Assembly (NCBI GenBank): GCA_963971225.1
Contig: OZ020269.1
Location: 42,491,264 to 42,555,263 of the forward strand
Source: Melieria omissa
Taxonomy: Eukaryota; Arthropoda; Insecta; Diptera; Ulidiidae
Reading direction: 5' to 3'
Length of the DNA stretch: 64,000 nucleotides
Under the pieces are notes generated by a model, which was not told the DNA's origin, made no database searches, and worked only from the letters and a program-made list of their open reading frames with translations. Of the stretch, positions 11,564 to 22,828 are shown piece after piece. The first letter of the stretch is position 1, and each line of letters opens with the position of its first letter. The position numbers and the translations under genes were made by a program.

Positions 11564-12351
11564 TAGCCTATTTCCACCGGCCCTTAAATGCATTTAACAT
11601 CGCATTTAAATGCTCTAATTCCCATGCAATTGTTTTTGTATCAAAGTGAGTTAACTCACTTTCAAAACTGAGTTAACTCAGTTTTGCCTTTTACAGACGT
11701 CTAACAGAATATGTTATGTTAAAAGCTGGAGCAATTTTGACAAATGTACAAATTTTGATAGCATGCTTTTCGGCGCTGCAAGAGCCGTACGAACACAAAC
11801 AAAAAAGGGGATTCGAACTGCGTTCGGTGTGGAAGATTTTTTGCTAAGACAATTACTTTTTACTGCATTTTTCGTAAAAATACATATCGTCTGTCATAAT
11901 CAAAGTCAAAACTTCTATTATTTGCCAATAATAAATGCTGAAAGAGAAAATCAAAAACGTGAAACTTCTAACTAACCCTCTTGACATTAAAAATTCATAC
12001 AGCTCTGGTATCAATTAGCTGACAACTTTCATAAATGAAATAAACATTGACAAATGAAATAAATTTTCACAAATATGAAAACGCAGACATTCCTAGATTG
12101 TTGAGAAGGAAAGCGAATTGGTTTTCTTGCAGTAGAGGGGCTACAAGAAACCATACATACGTATACAAGGAGATGGCGGCGATGGGTAAGTGGTGGCTGC
12201 CCAGAAATAAATGCAGAATTTGGCTTGACCAACTAAAAATGCAAACAAAAACCAGCTGTTGCATTTAACTCAGTTTTGGTGGAAATGCTTGACAGTTCTC
12301 AAGCTTAACAGAGCCCTTAAATGCATTTAAGCGCTCGGTGGAAATAGGCTA
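11564..12351. mobile_element. Harbinger-like non-autonomous element
   Basis: 788 bp with inverted ends TAGCCTATTTCCACCG and its complement, followed inward on both sides by TTAAATGCATTTAA. A TAA triplet is duplicated at 11561-11563 and 12352-12354; a 3-bp TAA duplication fits PIF/Harbinger. The internal frames (for example 11763-11975 and 12029-12232) match nothing I know and probably do not code. Confidence 0.7.
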
Positions 12352-12779
12352 TAAGTCTCGGTAAACTACATGGATACGACCAAATAATATGAAGTAATAT
12401 AGAACGCGCATCTCATACAAGCAAACGCGTTGTATGGCAGGTACTGCTGGTAGTACCCTCTGTTATTGACAGCAGAAATCTCTGTTACTAACAGCAGAAA
12501 TCTCTGTAACTTCGGCGTAACATGTGAATTGATGTCGCTTCTGTACTCATTCGTATTCTCGCCGCTGTTGCGCCACTTGATAAACATGACGATGAATGCT
12601 GCTTTTGTTGTCGCGGGGAATAGTATTATTATATTGGCAAACAAAAAAAAGTTAGCGGTATACTGTTTTTTGCGCTGTGCCGTGCAGGCGGAAGAGAATT
12701 GATGTTGTTGGTAATTGTTGCGTCGCTATTTCTGCTTTCTTTTTTATAATCACAAGCAAATTTAATAATTTAAATAATT

Positions 12780-12862
12780 GATTGGCACGACAGCCCGCTT
12801 ACGCGAGACTAAGGCCTAGCTTCCCGCAACCACCCGTGTTGTGCGTGTGAATTTTCTACGCG
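12780..12862 (-). mobile_element. SINE fragment (5'-truncated, inverted)
   Basis: 'ggcacgacagcccgcttacg' through 'acgcgggtgga' is the complement of the last ~100 bp of the full SINE at 29390-29731. Flanking 'agcaaatt' on both sides may be the target duplication. Confidence 0.8.
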
Positions 12863-13381
12863 GGTGGAAATTAGCAAATTACAATTAGCAAAAAAAATGC
12901 GTGAACTTGGTGTAGTAAAATATGGGTGCAAACATGTTGCACAAGAGCGTTTATAGTTATTTATTAAAAATATTATTGTAAGGTTTTATGTTTATTGTTT
13001 TACTTTCGTTTAAATTTATCTTTCATAAATAATAATTTTTAATAAGAATTTTTTTATTTGCCAACAATTATTTTCAATTTTCGTTCTTTCGAACTTCCTT
13101 TTTGCACAGCCCCCATGCAGTGTTTTCGTAGAAGAACTAAAATAAGAAAATCTAAAATTTGGACTCTATGGTTACAGCACTCACCATGGAACCATTCAGG
13201 TGTAGCATTTTTACAAGATTGTAAAACGTGTGCCTTAATACCAATTTTTTCAGGTTCTGCTTCGAAGATTTTATGAAAAATTTAAATATGTTTTATGCAT
13301 ACATTCATTAGGGAATTGGAAGGAGCAAAAAGATTACCAAAATCAGAAATTGACTGATAATTTTTGTGAAAAATAAAAATT

Positions 13382-16295
13382 TCACTTGGAGCAGTCAAAT
13401 TTTCTCAATTCGTCACCGCATTTTTCACAATTTAATTTAGGAATGATTTTGTACGCTACGTATCCAACAAAATACCTCATGGAAACCAGCTCTAAGTTAA
13501 TATCTTTCGGATTACAAAAGGTGTCACCTACAAAATACGCCTCGTGCATCTCACTACTTAGATCAAGATTTTCCAGGATTTCATTGTCATTATCATCGCC
13601 ATTAGCCTGCAAAACATGCTCATTAAAGGAAGCGCTTGAAATTAAATTAGTCATTGAATCTTGCGCCTCTTCACAATTGGTAGAGGAGCTAAACTTTATT
13701 ATTTTAAAGGCTAATAACCTGGCTAAGATATTATTAAGGGGAGGTTCTTTCAAATTTTTTTGAAAAAATCGTTTTTTTTTCACATAAAATGAAAGCTGTA
13801 TGTCCGTAGAATATGTGTACTAAAGGATTTTTCGATACGATCGCCTTGTCCGCACACGAGTTTATTTCTTCTACAGTGTTTTCCCCAGTTTTTTCCCGGA
13901 GCTGCTATCTTTCAAAGCGTTTTTCTCGGAACAACGTTTTCCATCTGAATTTCAAGGATATCTCTTGATCTATTGTTCTAATTTCCTTAATCTAAAGCAT
14001 GTTTGAAAGGTGATCATTTTCTGTATGGCTTATACCTAAAATGAGCATAAGTTATTATTAAATTGTTATTTATAATTAAGGTTTAATAAAAAAAAAGTGG
14101 GGAAAAAAAATTTTTTTTTCGAGCGTTCACATTTCAGTCAATTTTTGGTCAAAAATCATTATAGTTAGGTATAAGCCATAGAAAATTTCATCTACTTTCA
14201 TTTAAAAAAAACCTTTTTCATTTCAGATTACTACAAGAGGCTGTAGGCTTGAAATTCGGAGACGAGATTTTTCAGGCAGTGATCGACGAAAGCCGCCATT
14301 GTTCAGCCGCCATTTTGAATTTTGTTACAAAAGATATATCATATTATTGTATAATAAAATACCCATTCAACCGTCAAAACCGGATGTTTCTATGTTTTTT
14401 TATCATGCCACAAATCATTTCCAAACTTAGGCCTTTTTTTGGCCAAATTTGAAAGAACCTCCCCTTGAGTTCGGCTACAGAGGGGTTACAGTTATTACCT
14501 CCTTTTTGCCTTAACACAGCAAACGTATTCTCCAACTTGTCCTGGTTAAAGGCCTTTGTCATAATAAAAAACTTGTCCGAATAATCTTTTAATATTTCAT
14601 CTACAAGTAGAAGGACCGATTTTAAGGATAGTTTCATGCCATCTAGGAAGAAAACTCGTTTTTTTTCATCAACAAATTTCACTTCCTCTAGATAATATAA
14701 AAATGTTTGAATAAATGTGTGCGATTCTTTCTTAATCTGAAGAGCAGATCGGTAGCAGTTATCTGCATACAAAGATCCACTATTCATGCAATAAAATATT
14801 TGATCAATTTTTGCTATAAAATCAGCGCTACTTCTTGTGAGATTTTTTTAAATCCACTTATGTCTGAAATTGTTCTGATAGCAGCTTCAACTGTTTTACT
14901 GAACACTTACGTGGCAAATTTAACACGCATTTTTTCAAATGAATTTGGAAATATGTGTTGTCTAGTCAATTTGGGCACATTTTGGTTTTACAATTTTCTT
15001 CCCTCTCCCAAAGCTCTTGAACTACTTTAAAGCTAACTAAACCATCAGGCGTTTTCAAGTCGCATTTAAGCCAACCATTTCGCAATGACTTGATTAAATG
15101 TGGCAAATCGAACATGCAATAAATTTTTTGATTTTGAAATTGAAAGTATGGTTTCTCTATACATACGCCTTAGTCGGAGAAACACTTTCTATTAGAAGAC
15201 CCCTGACCACAAACCAAAACGTTCACTACTATACCAAAATTGCTTAAAATTTTAAGATTTTCTTTAATTATTTTGCACAACGTATCTACTGTTAATCCAT
15301 TCTCTGACACAAAATAGTTTAAAATTGAACACCAACTCGAGAACATGGACTTCAACATAAATACACATACTTGCTTACCAATTTTTTTTGTTCTTTCGAA
15401 GCCTGTGCATTCAAATCCGTCAATTAAATCTAGTTTTTGATTGTATCGTAATTCTCTACGTATTGCCATTTCGTCCATTAAAAGAACCATATTATTTTCA
15501 TTTTTTTTCCTTCAACTCTAAGCATATCTTTTTAATGAATTCAAAAGCCACATTGTTGATACCGGGCTGAAGGAACTTTATTGGAGCCCACCGATTTAAG
15601 GTGCTGATATGTGGCAAATTGAAATTTAACTTATCTCTTAGGAAAGAATATGTTGATTGTGAAATATAAAAAATATTTTGCGCTAAATATTTCACTTCGT
15701 CAGAATATTCTTTTGGCCGGGTGCTAAGTAAAAGTTTACAAAATGTTTTGGATTCCAAGTTGATATGTTTTAAAGAATCAATTGAATTTTTTAAAGTCTT
15801 TGAACAACAATTCTTGGATTTTAAAATAAAGCGCTTTTCTTTTCGCAATTTTTCGTTAATTTTTTTGAATTTTTTTAATAGGTCGCTGTATTTCTTTTTG
15901 TAATAATGGGTTATTTTGACGTTTTTTTCGCAATTACTGCATACTATGTCATCATAACGTGGTCGCTTCAATGAAGAATCTGGTTCTAAAAATTCTTCAT
16001 CCGAAATCTCATGATCTTCGTCTAAGTTTAAGGTTGGAATCGCATCCTTTTTTAGAAACCTTTTTCCTACATAAGTACTGGAGAAATGATTTTCACAAAT
16101 ATACAGTTTTCGGTTATAGTCGTCATAAGATATATTGCATTTTTCGCGCCAAATTTGGCCAAACACGAAATCAGCAGCGGGGAATCTAAATAATCTAAGA
16201 TTCTCGCATTGTCGTCTCGATTTGTTGCAACTGCGAACACAACATTGAATTCCAGACGTTGAGGAATTTCTATTTGTCTTTATATTTGTAGCCAT
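13382..16295 (-). pseudogene. THAP-domain P-superfamily transposase, broken
   Basis: Start chosen at 16295 (MATNIKTNRNSS) because THAP domains are N-terminal; an upstream ATG at 16340 adds an unlikely hydrophobic leader. THAP signature near residues 15-95: CCVRSC, a conserved W (IWREKC), ICENHF and the P of AIPTLNL. A lysine-rich coiled segment follows near 150-190. A shift in an A8 run near 15498 separates this from the catalytic part. The first catalytic aspartate is present (LLMDEMAIRRELRYNQ). The second motif reads VCGQGSSN where CDQGSNN is usual, so that aspartate is now glycine. The C-terminal block after NPSVAEL is split by a TTAA MITE at 13738-14464 and resumes NNILARLLAFK; it ends with SMRYFVGYVAYKII and an NCEKCG cysteine pair. 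It could not be active as it stands. Confidence 0.9.
13738..14464. mobile_element. TTAA (piggyBac-type) MITE 2 inside the transposase
   Basis: 727 bp, ends GGGGAGGTTCTTTCAAATTT and complement. TTAA at 13734-13737; TTGA at 14465-14468, one mutation from TTAA. Removing element plus one tetranucleotide rejoins the transposase frame exactly (VAEL then NNIL). Non-coding. Confidence 0.88.
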
Positions 16296-16371
16296 AGTGT
16301 AACAAGCCGAAACACAAAATAGAATTACAATGTTGGACAATGGCGTTAAAATACTTCTTAAACAAATTCAA

Positions 16372-16862
16372 AATTGATATCAACCACGTCAAAATATAAA
16401 CAAATAATTTTACTTGGAATGCGCCACGTAAAAATATTTGAAAAACTTTCAAATTGGATTCAACCACGTCAAAAAAAAACCGCTGCAAAAGGTTCAAAAT
16501 TGGTATCAACCACGTCAAAATATAAACAAATGATTTTACTTGGAACTCGCCACGTAAAAATATTTGTGAAAATTTCAAATTGGATTCAACCACGTAAAAA
16601 AAACCCGCTGCAAAATGTTCAAAATTGGTATCAACCACGTCAAAATATAAACAAATGATTTTACTTGGAACTCGCCACGTAAAAATATTTCTGAAAATTT
16701 CAAATTGGATTCAACCACGTCAAAAAAAAACCCGCTGCAAAAGGTTCAAAATTGGTATCAACCACGTCAAAATATAAACAAATGATTTTACTTGGAACTC
16801 GCCACGTAAAAATATTTGTGAAAATTTCAAATTGGATTCAACCACGTCTAAATATTTGCAGG
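16372..16862. repeat. ~126-bp subterminal tandem repeats of Foldback element 2
   Basis: Four units start at 'attg[a/g]tatcaaccacgtc' near 16372, 16499, 16624 and 16751. Each contains 'cgccacgtaaaaatatttg' and 'gattcaaccacgt'. Element 1 has a single related unit on each arm (about 541-600 and 1185-1255). Such arrays next to the ends are typical of Foldback-like elements and may be transposase binding sites. Confidence 0.9.
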
Positions 16863-17340
16863 TTTTAAAAATCAATCAAAGCGCAGCATTTGAGCAAACA
16901 GCCATACATACACCACAAAGCTTCGATTGATAGTGACATTACAGCAAAACCAAAAAAGCATACACACAATAAACGACAACAACAAAAACATTAGCGAATC
17001 CCGAGTCATCTTTGCTGAAACGATGATGACGATGCTTTGGTTCGTTGTTTGCTCTTTGCTTGCGCTTCGGCAAACAAGATCAAGAAACATACATGCAAAA
17101 AATGATTGAGCGAACACTACGCTGCAACAACCACCACTTCAATGTACACGAGTGAAGCCGTTGCGAACAATAACATAGTTAGTTTTTTGCTGTTGTCCTA
17201 CACAAATCTAACAGAAAATGTTATGAACCTAACATTTTCAAATGCCTACGCTTCGCTCTTCCCGCTCGCATCATAGCAACCGAAAACACTTTTGTGCCCA
17301 CATGCGCGTTCTATATTACTTCATATTCTTTGATACGACC

Positions 17341-17897
17341 CATACAACTTAAATTTGTAATATGGAATATCTTCGTAGTGAGAAGTCGGACACCGTTTAG
17401 ATGTGCCGTTTCACTGGTAAAATTGAATGGGCGTTGGGCAACGGGCGTGTCACTTTTTAAATGCCGGTGTAACTTTGGAACTATAGCGTTCACATCAATG
17501 ACACTCGGTACAAACGTACGATTTAGTTGTGTTTCTCGATATTGGGAATGGGGTGGGTTTTTGACAAGGGGGCGTGGCACCGCCCATACAACCTAAATTT
17601 TCAATATGGAATATCTTCGGAATGAGAAATCTACCGTTTAGATCTGCCGTGTCACTGGTAAAACTTTGTGAGCGTTGGACAAGGGACATGGCACTTTTAA
17701 AGCAACTAAAATGTTTTGAATAACCTTGGAACTACAACTCACACATCAAAGAGATTTGACTTGATGTTGATGAAACTTACGATTTAGACGTGCCCTTCGA
17801 CAGGGAGAGTGGGGTGGATATTGGACATGGCTCCGCCGATAGAACTCAAATTTTTAATGTGGAATATCTTCGGAACATAGAATGTCGAATTTTTAAC
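17341..17897. repeat. ~250-bp tandem repeats with 'ggcgtggc' boxes
   Basis: 'aatatggaatatcttcg' recurs at about 17358, 17604 and (one change) 17858. 'cgtttagatctgccgtgtca' type words recur with the same spacing. The block continues at 21180-21280 on the other side of the R1-like LINE, so the LINE inserted into it. Confidence 0.7.
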
Positions 17898-18441
17898 GTG
17901 AGTGCCGCCACAGTGTGGCCTAACCCCACGGTGCTCAAAAGCACAGCGTATCAAAATTAAGGATTGATAAGCGCCCCGAGAGACTAGCTCCCGGTACCAA
18001 TTGGGTTAATGCAAATCGACATTACCCCTCCTTGGTAGAGATCGAGGCCTATCCAAACCTCTACCGTGCTATGGGTCCGGCACCCGGTTGTAAACGCAAC
18101 ACCACGCCGAGTCGAAACTCTACCCGCATTTGGGTGTTAAACCACGCCACCACGGAACTCCAAAAGGGGGCCATTCCCATAATCAGGCTGAAGCACAAGG
18201 CTCCATGGGCACCCTGATTCCCGTGGTACCAGACAAAGTCTCTGGTCAGACTTCGTAGCCGTGCTACTACCAGTTGAGCCCCATTTAGCTCGTGGACTGG
18301 TGACCACCGCACCGCACTTGACCTCATTCACGTGCGCACTCATTCATCCACTTAATAGACCGGCCCCCCCACACAGCCCGCTCACACATTCTCACTTAGA
18401 AATACACCAAACTGCCGTCGCCGCCGAAACACAGCATTCGC

Positions 18442-21170
18442 TTATTCATTCAATATGGCAATCAGCTGGCTGGTGGAGAGTGTTTCACGCACACACCACA
18501 CACCGTCCGTCCGACTAATCCCCATCCGCCCAAGGTCCCTCAAATCTGAGTACAACGGGCACTCACACAACACATGCAACCAATCCTCTCTTCCAGCCCC
18601 ACACATACACTCAGCACTTGCACTCAGGGCTCTCTCATGCAAAAATGCATTGAGTGACCCGTGTCCGGTGAGTAGAAACCCAAGGCTCAAGCCGAAGCCG
18701 AAATCCCTGAGCCCTACCACGAACCTCACTTCCCGTATATACTCATATGTCGTTCTGCCATGGGGACTTTCGTCCCAACGCTGTTGCCAACGTTGCAGAA
18801 CACAGTCCTCCAGTATTCGCTTACGCTTCATACTGTCAGCACTCTCCACACCTTCGCCTTGCAGCCACTCATATTGCAGCAGCACCTCTCTGTTCCCCCT
18901 CCTTAGCCCGAAGCCTACGGCACGCCGTATGACTACGAGATCCAGAGGAGCCGCACCCATCAACACCTGCAATACATCTGTTGATGCAATGCCGCACACA
19001 GGCATACAACCTAACAACATAACACGCTGAATAGACAGCAAGTGTTTGCGGCCTACAACCAATTCGTGCCACGCCGACTCTCCGTACGCAGCACAAGCTA
19101 TGAACAGACCGTGGTAAATGGTACGAACTGCGCGTCGGCCGAGCCCCCAGTCACTCCTGAGTATCCGGCGCACCTGACCAAGTGAGGAGCAAAACTCATT
19201 CTTTCGCCAATTGTTAGCCCCAAGTATTTGACTTGCGTCTCATACCGGAGGCCAACCCCATTCACACGCACAATGGGTGGACGACTGCGAGCCAATTTAC
19301 CTTTCAGCAGCATGGTCACAGTCTTGTCCATTGCCACATCCACACCCACCGATTCACCCCATTCACACACCATACACATATGTTGCTCCCCCAAGCGCTC
19401 TACATCCGCTTTTGATCTGCCCTCCACAAGGATAAGCAGATCATCCGCATACGCACAACACTTGCATACTGCTGCCAGACGCCGCAGTAGTGGATCCATC
19501 ATGTAGTTCCATATATATGGACCACAGACGGAACCCTGCGGGCATCCTCGAGCCACATCTATTTCAACCCGTTCCTTTTCCCCAATCACACATGCCTTCC
19601 TGTCTGAGAAATAGCTCTTCCAGAGAGCTGTTTCCAGGCAGTTGGCATGATTCAACCACTCAACCATTTATCCCAGCGCAGGTGATCAAACGCTCCCCTA
19701 AAATCTACAAACACACCGAGAACATAGTTCTCGCAACTCTCACGCACCACCGATTTAAGGCAGGTTTCTACCTTGTGCGGCCGAGAAAACCTGTTTTTTT
19801 TTTTAATTTTTGATGGGAAGGTTTTTAAGATAAACACTGGAAAGTTTTTTCAGATGTAGGTATATGTTTATTGTACAAGTAAAAAAAGTTTCAAGATAAA
19901 ATATGCAAAGGGGGGGAGGGGGCCATCGAGCAATGGCGGCAGGACTTCCTTACTCGCGGAAGTCCTGCCGCTGTTTGAGATGACTTGAAACACAAAAATG
20001 ACATTTTTTCTTATTCTGTATCCTTTTGTCTATGGCTGGAACTAGGATTTTGAAAAAAAAAATGAAAAATGAAGGATTTATGCGATTTTGACTAAAAAAC
20101 TCAATTTTTACCTACTTTTTTCAATACAAATTTCTATTTTTAATGAAAAATAATAATTATTTCTTAGAGATCCTAGTTCCAGCCATAGCTAAGACCTTGA
20201 TAAATGACTGTTTAAAATTTCGTAGCTATTGCTCAACTCGTGTGGCCTAAATCACTTCCGCAAGGTCAAAAAATGTAGTTTTGAGAAAAACGCGTTCAAA
20301 GTTTTTCTTCAGTATGAAGTGACACCGACACCGCTACCTGTTTCGATAAATTGCTTCCGTAATTCGAAAGATTTCAACTTCAAATTTTGGGAGCGTATTC
20401 TACAATCATGTATTAATCCAAAAATGCATGAAAAAAAAAATCGATTTTTTTGACCGCACAAGGTAGAAACCCCCCTTAACATACATCCACGCATCTTCCA
20501 AGCCGAGTCTCTTTCGAAACCCAAACTGTCTATCCGATAGCCCACCCAGTTGCGCTTGAAGCCGATCCACCATAATCCGTTCCAGTAATTTACCAAGTAC
20601 CGGTAGGAGGCAGATACCCCGATAAGAACGGGGGTTAGTCCTGATCTTATCACGCGAGTGGAAAATAAGCCTCATAAAGGCATTTCTCGTAGATGGCCTC
20701 CAGGTACTCCGGAATGACTTTGTACAAGGCTTTGCACATCTCGCCAGTCAAACCATCGACACCCGGTGACCGTCTAGACCTAACCAGGCCAAATGCATAA
20801 CCTAACTCTCCGTCTTCTAATGGCTCAGCAGCTGCCACTTGTGCTGGTGGCGTCTGCTCAACCGCCCTAGGAAAGAACTCGGCTAAGAGAACGTTCACAC
20901 TATCTCTCCATGTTGATGTCATAGTGTCACCAACACGGAGAGCGCTCGCATCCACCTGCTTCTTCTTACTGCGGCAGATCCGATAGAAATGACCCCATGG
21001 ATCATCCCTATGGTCTGCCACAAACTCCCGCCAATTGTCTTCCTTAACGCGAACAAGCATACTCTTATACTCATTCATACACCTGTTGAAATCAGACCTG
21101 CGCTGGGCTAAGTGCTCAGAATTGGCCACCCGGGCGCGCTGAAACTTACGTCTCAGACGCCTGACCGACG
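18442..21170 (-). pseudogene. R1-like ORF2: reverse transcriptase and C-terminal zinc knuckle
   Basis: It would copy the element's RNA at the target. In order: pre-RT region (DNWREFVADHRDDPWGHFYR); RT block SRRSPGVDGLTGEMCKALYK; NPRSYRGICLLPVLGKLLER; GFRKR; DFRGAFDHLRW with a catalytic aspartate; ARGCPQGSVCGPYIWN; the intact active site CCAYADDLLIL; VKYLGLTI; and a C-terminal CMCGAGREDWLHVLCECPLY zinc-binding motif usual for R1-type proteins. The frame breaks near 20675 (small deletion), 19660 and 19195 (indels), and is interrupted by a TTAA MITE at 19759-20475. The plus-strand frame at 18455-19030 is only its shadow. Confidence 0.92.
19759..20475. mobile_element. TTAA (piggyBac-type) MITE 3 inside the R1 reverse transcriptase
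   Basis: 717 bp between TTAA at 19755-19758 and 20476-20479. Ends are GG[C/G][A/G]GGTTTCTACCTTGTGC and complement. Removing it with one TTAA restores the reading frame (EDAWMYV-K-SVVRESC). Inside are a 14-bp-arm hairpin at 19933-19968 (gcggcaggacttcc) and an inverted pair 'ctatggctggaactagga' / 'tcctagttccagccatag' near 20030 and 20170. Confidence 0.92.
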
Positions 21171-21299
21171 GGCATTACATAAAAGAGGCGTGGCATCGCC
21201 CATAGACTGCAGTATAAAAAAACTTGATTCATTGGGCCAATTGACTTCAAACTTGCGTGTAAAGCCGCAGGGCCCTACTAGTTGGTTATAACTAAACTC

Positions 21300-21420
21300 A
21301 TCCTCTGCGCTGTACCCGGCTGCCTTTTATACTTTTCTGCCTATCGCGCCGAACGGTCTCACACATTCCAATTGGACTAAAAATTTCCATTACCTTCGCG
21401 AGCCATCCTTACCATATCGA
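21300..21420 (-). repeat. old Gypsy LTR fragment
   Basis: 'cccggctgccttttatac' and 'attggactaaaaatttccat' match, with many differences, the U3/TATA part of the LTRs at 22829 and 54485 in inverted orientation. Confidence 0.6.
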
Positions 21421-21429
21421 AATTATACC

Positions 21430-22003
21430 AAGCCGGCTGAACAAATTCGACGTGGAGCGGAAATGTTCGGTTTTGGGGTCTTTATTCGTCGCTGTATGAA
21501 TAACGAATGACAAGGACTACAGAAAATATTAAACGATACAAACGGCCAAAGCCGGGGAGCAGCAAATAGGATACAAAAGGAGAAGGAAAGATTGGGGTTA
21601 GAGATGGGATCGACGCATCACTAGAGACAGCACTCATTTAGCCATCGCGGCCCCCATTGCATATTGGGGGCCAGAATTATTATGCCGTGGGCCAGACGGG
21701 CGAAGACTCCGTGCCGCAGCTTTTGCGGATGTGGGGTGCCGCCCATCGACGCCTCGTCCTCGTGGAAATGCTGCTGCAGCGGTTGGCGCGTCGTCACCGA
21801 CCTGCAAATAAGATGAGATGTCAGTTACTTGATATGACATTGGGGCTGACATCGTGGGAATGTGAAATCGTGAATAAGCTGCTGGGTTCGCTTAAGCTAC
21901 AGCCGGAAGAATATGAGATTAGTTATATACAATTGACCGAGTTGCCATTTTTTTGGGGGAGTGAGAATTTCGAGCGAAAGTTATGACAGGGTTCTAAGGC
22001 TGT
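21430..22003. other. unassigned stretch
   Basis: Moderate GC, no coding signal that I recognise. Probably parts of degraded elements between an LTR scrap and a BEL-type gag remnant. Confidence 0.3.
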
Positions 22004-22513
22004 TTATAACCAAGGGCAGCTCCGCTCGGGATACTTATAGTCGATGTGAGTTGTCCGACGTCTGCGGGATTTACAGCGCTCAGGGCAGATCGCAATAGAA
22101 TGACGACTGATCTCTTCTCGGACCCGAGATGGGAAAGGTGCAATGAGGAATTGCAAGGGATTGCAATTTCCGTCAGTTGTTGGGGGTATGGAACGAGTGG
22201 CGTCAAGCCAACGATTTTGTCGAACCCTTTTTCTCTGTCTCATTAGAGGTAAAAGCCATTCAGCGGGTTTGAAACGGTTGGCAACGAAGTGGAGAATTTG
22301 CCGGTTTGGGAATGAGTTTGGAGGAGTGGTAGGTTCAAAGTGATTTTTAATTATTTCTTTGGATGGAAACCCTACGGGGTTGTGGGCGGCAATCACTTGT
22401 GAAATTGATTTCTTTAGGGCGGGAAGGTTATTTCGATGGGCGAGACCAGTATGCATATGACGATTTGGAGCCTCTGTGGCAAAAAAAAGTTTCGGTTTCG
22501 GCCGTTCGGGCAT
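22004..22513 (-). pseudogene. BEL/Pao-type gag remnant
   Basis: The minus-strand segment 22030-22250 aligns by eye with 60200-60400 of the BEL/Pao element: RWLDATR is shared, and in another frame DGNC and SRVR...SRHS are shared. The segment is therefore a diverged piece of the same kind of gag region. The 169-residue open frame is fortuitous in part, because the homology changes frame. No capsid motif is recognisable. Confidence 0.5.
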
Positions 22514-22725
22514 TTCTTTGGACGAAACCGAAACTTGTATTCGGGCCGAAACCGAATATTCGGTCGGACACTACCCTATACGGACTTGCCAGAGCTTCAA
22601 AAGACTCACCCCCCAGAGTCGATTAAAATACGTTAAGAAGCACCATCTCTGAGTAAATTGTCTTGCTACCTCTCATCTCACTAAGCCGTTCGGGCATTTT
22701 TTTGGACGAAACCGAAGCTTTCTAG
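22484..22725. repeat. repeated and inverted 'ccgaaacc' words
   Basis: 'gccgttcgggcatttctttg' at 22500 recurs with one change at 22687, each followed by 'gacgaaaccgaa'. Around 22485-22575 'ttcggtttcggcc' and 'ggccgaaaccgaat' form inverted pairs. This may be the end region of a small DNA transposon; class unknown. Confidence 0.45.
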
Positions 22726-22828
22726 AATATTTTTACGTATTATTGTGTAGCGAGTGAACAGTGCGCGTTAGTGTAGACGAGCAGATATATAGTGAAATGA
22801 GGAGTGATTGAGATGCTTTGTAGCAAAT

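Larger units (their letters stand above)
12382..17331 (-). mobile_element. Foldback/Galileo-like element 2 carrying a P-type transposase
   Basis: 4950 bp bounded by a perfect 9-bp duplication GATACGACC (12373-12381 and 17332-17340). The ends carry the same terminus as element 1 (AAA[G/T]AATATGAAGTAATATA). The left end is type A (matching 3037-3187 inverted) and the right end is type B (matching 1267-1727), so the two ends share only about 35 bp of terminus. Inside are a decayed THAP transposase on the minus strand, a block of about 126-bp tandem repeats next to end B, a 5'-truncated SINE and a TTAA MITE. Foldback-type ends with a P-superfamily transposase is the arrangement known for Galileo in Drosophila, but Galileo makes 7-bp duplications. 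Confidence 0.85.
17900..21180 (-). mobile_element. R1-clade LINE, 5'-truncated
   Basis: The reverse transcriptase, the C-terminal domain and a GC-rich 3' untranslated region (to about 17900) lie on the minus strand. The endonuclease domain is missing, so it is 5'-truncated near 21180, as is usual for LINEs. GC content contrasts with the flanks. Exact ends and target duplication are not clear. Confidence 0.85.

Noticed and set aside
18455..19030. 191-residue plus-strand protein
   Set aside because: Antisense shadow of the R1-like reverse transcriptase, which has real motifs on the minus strand.
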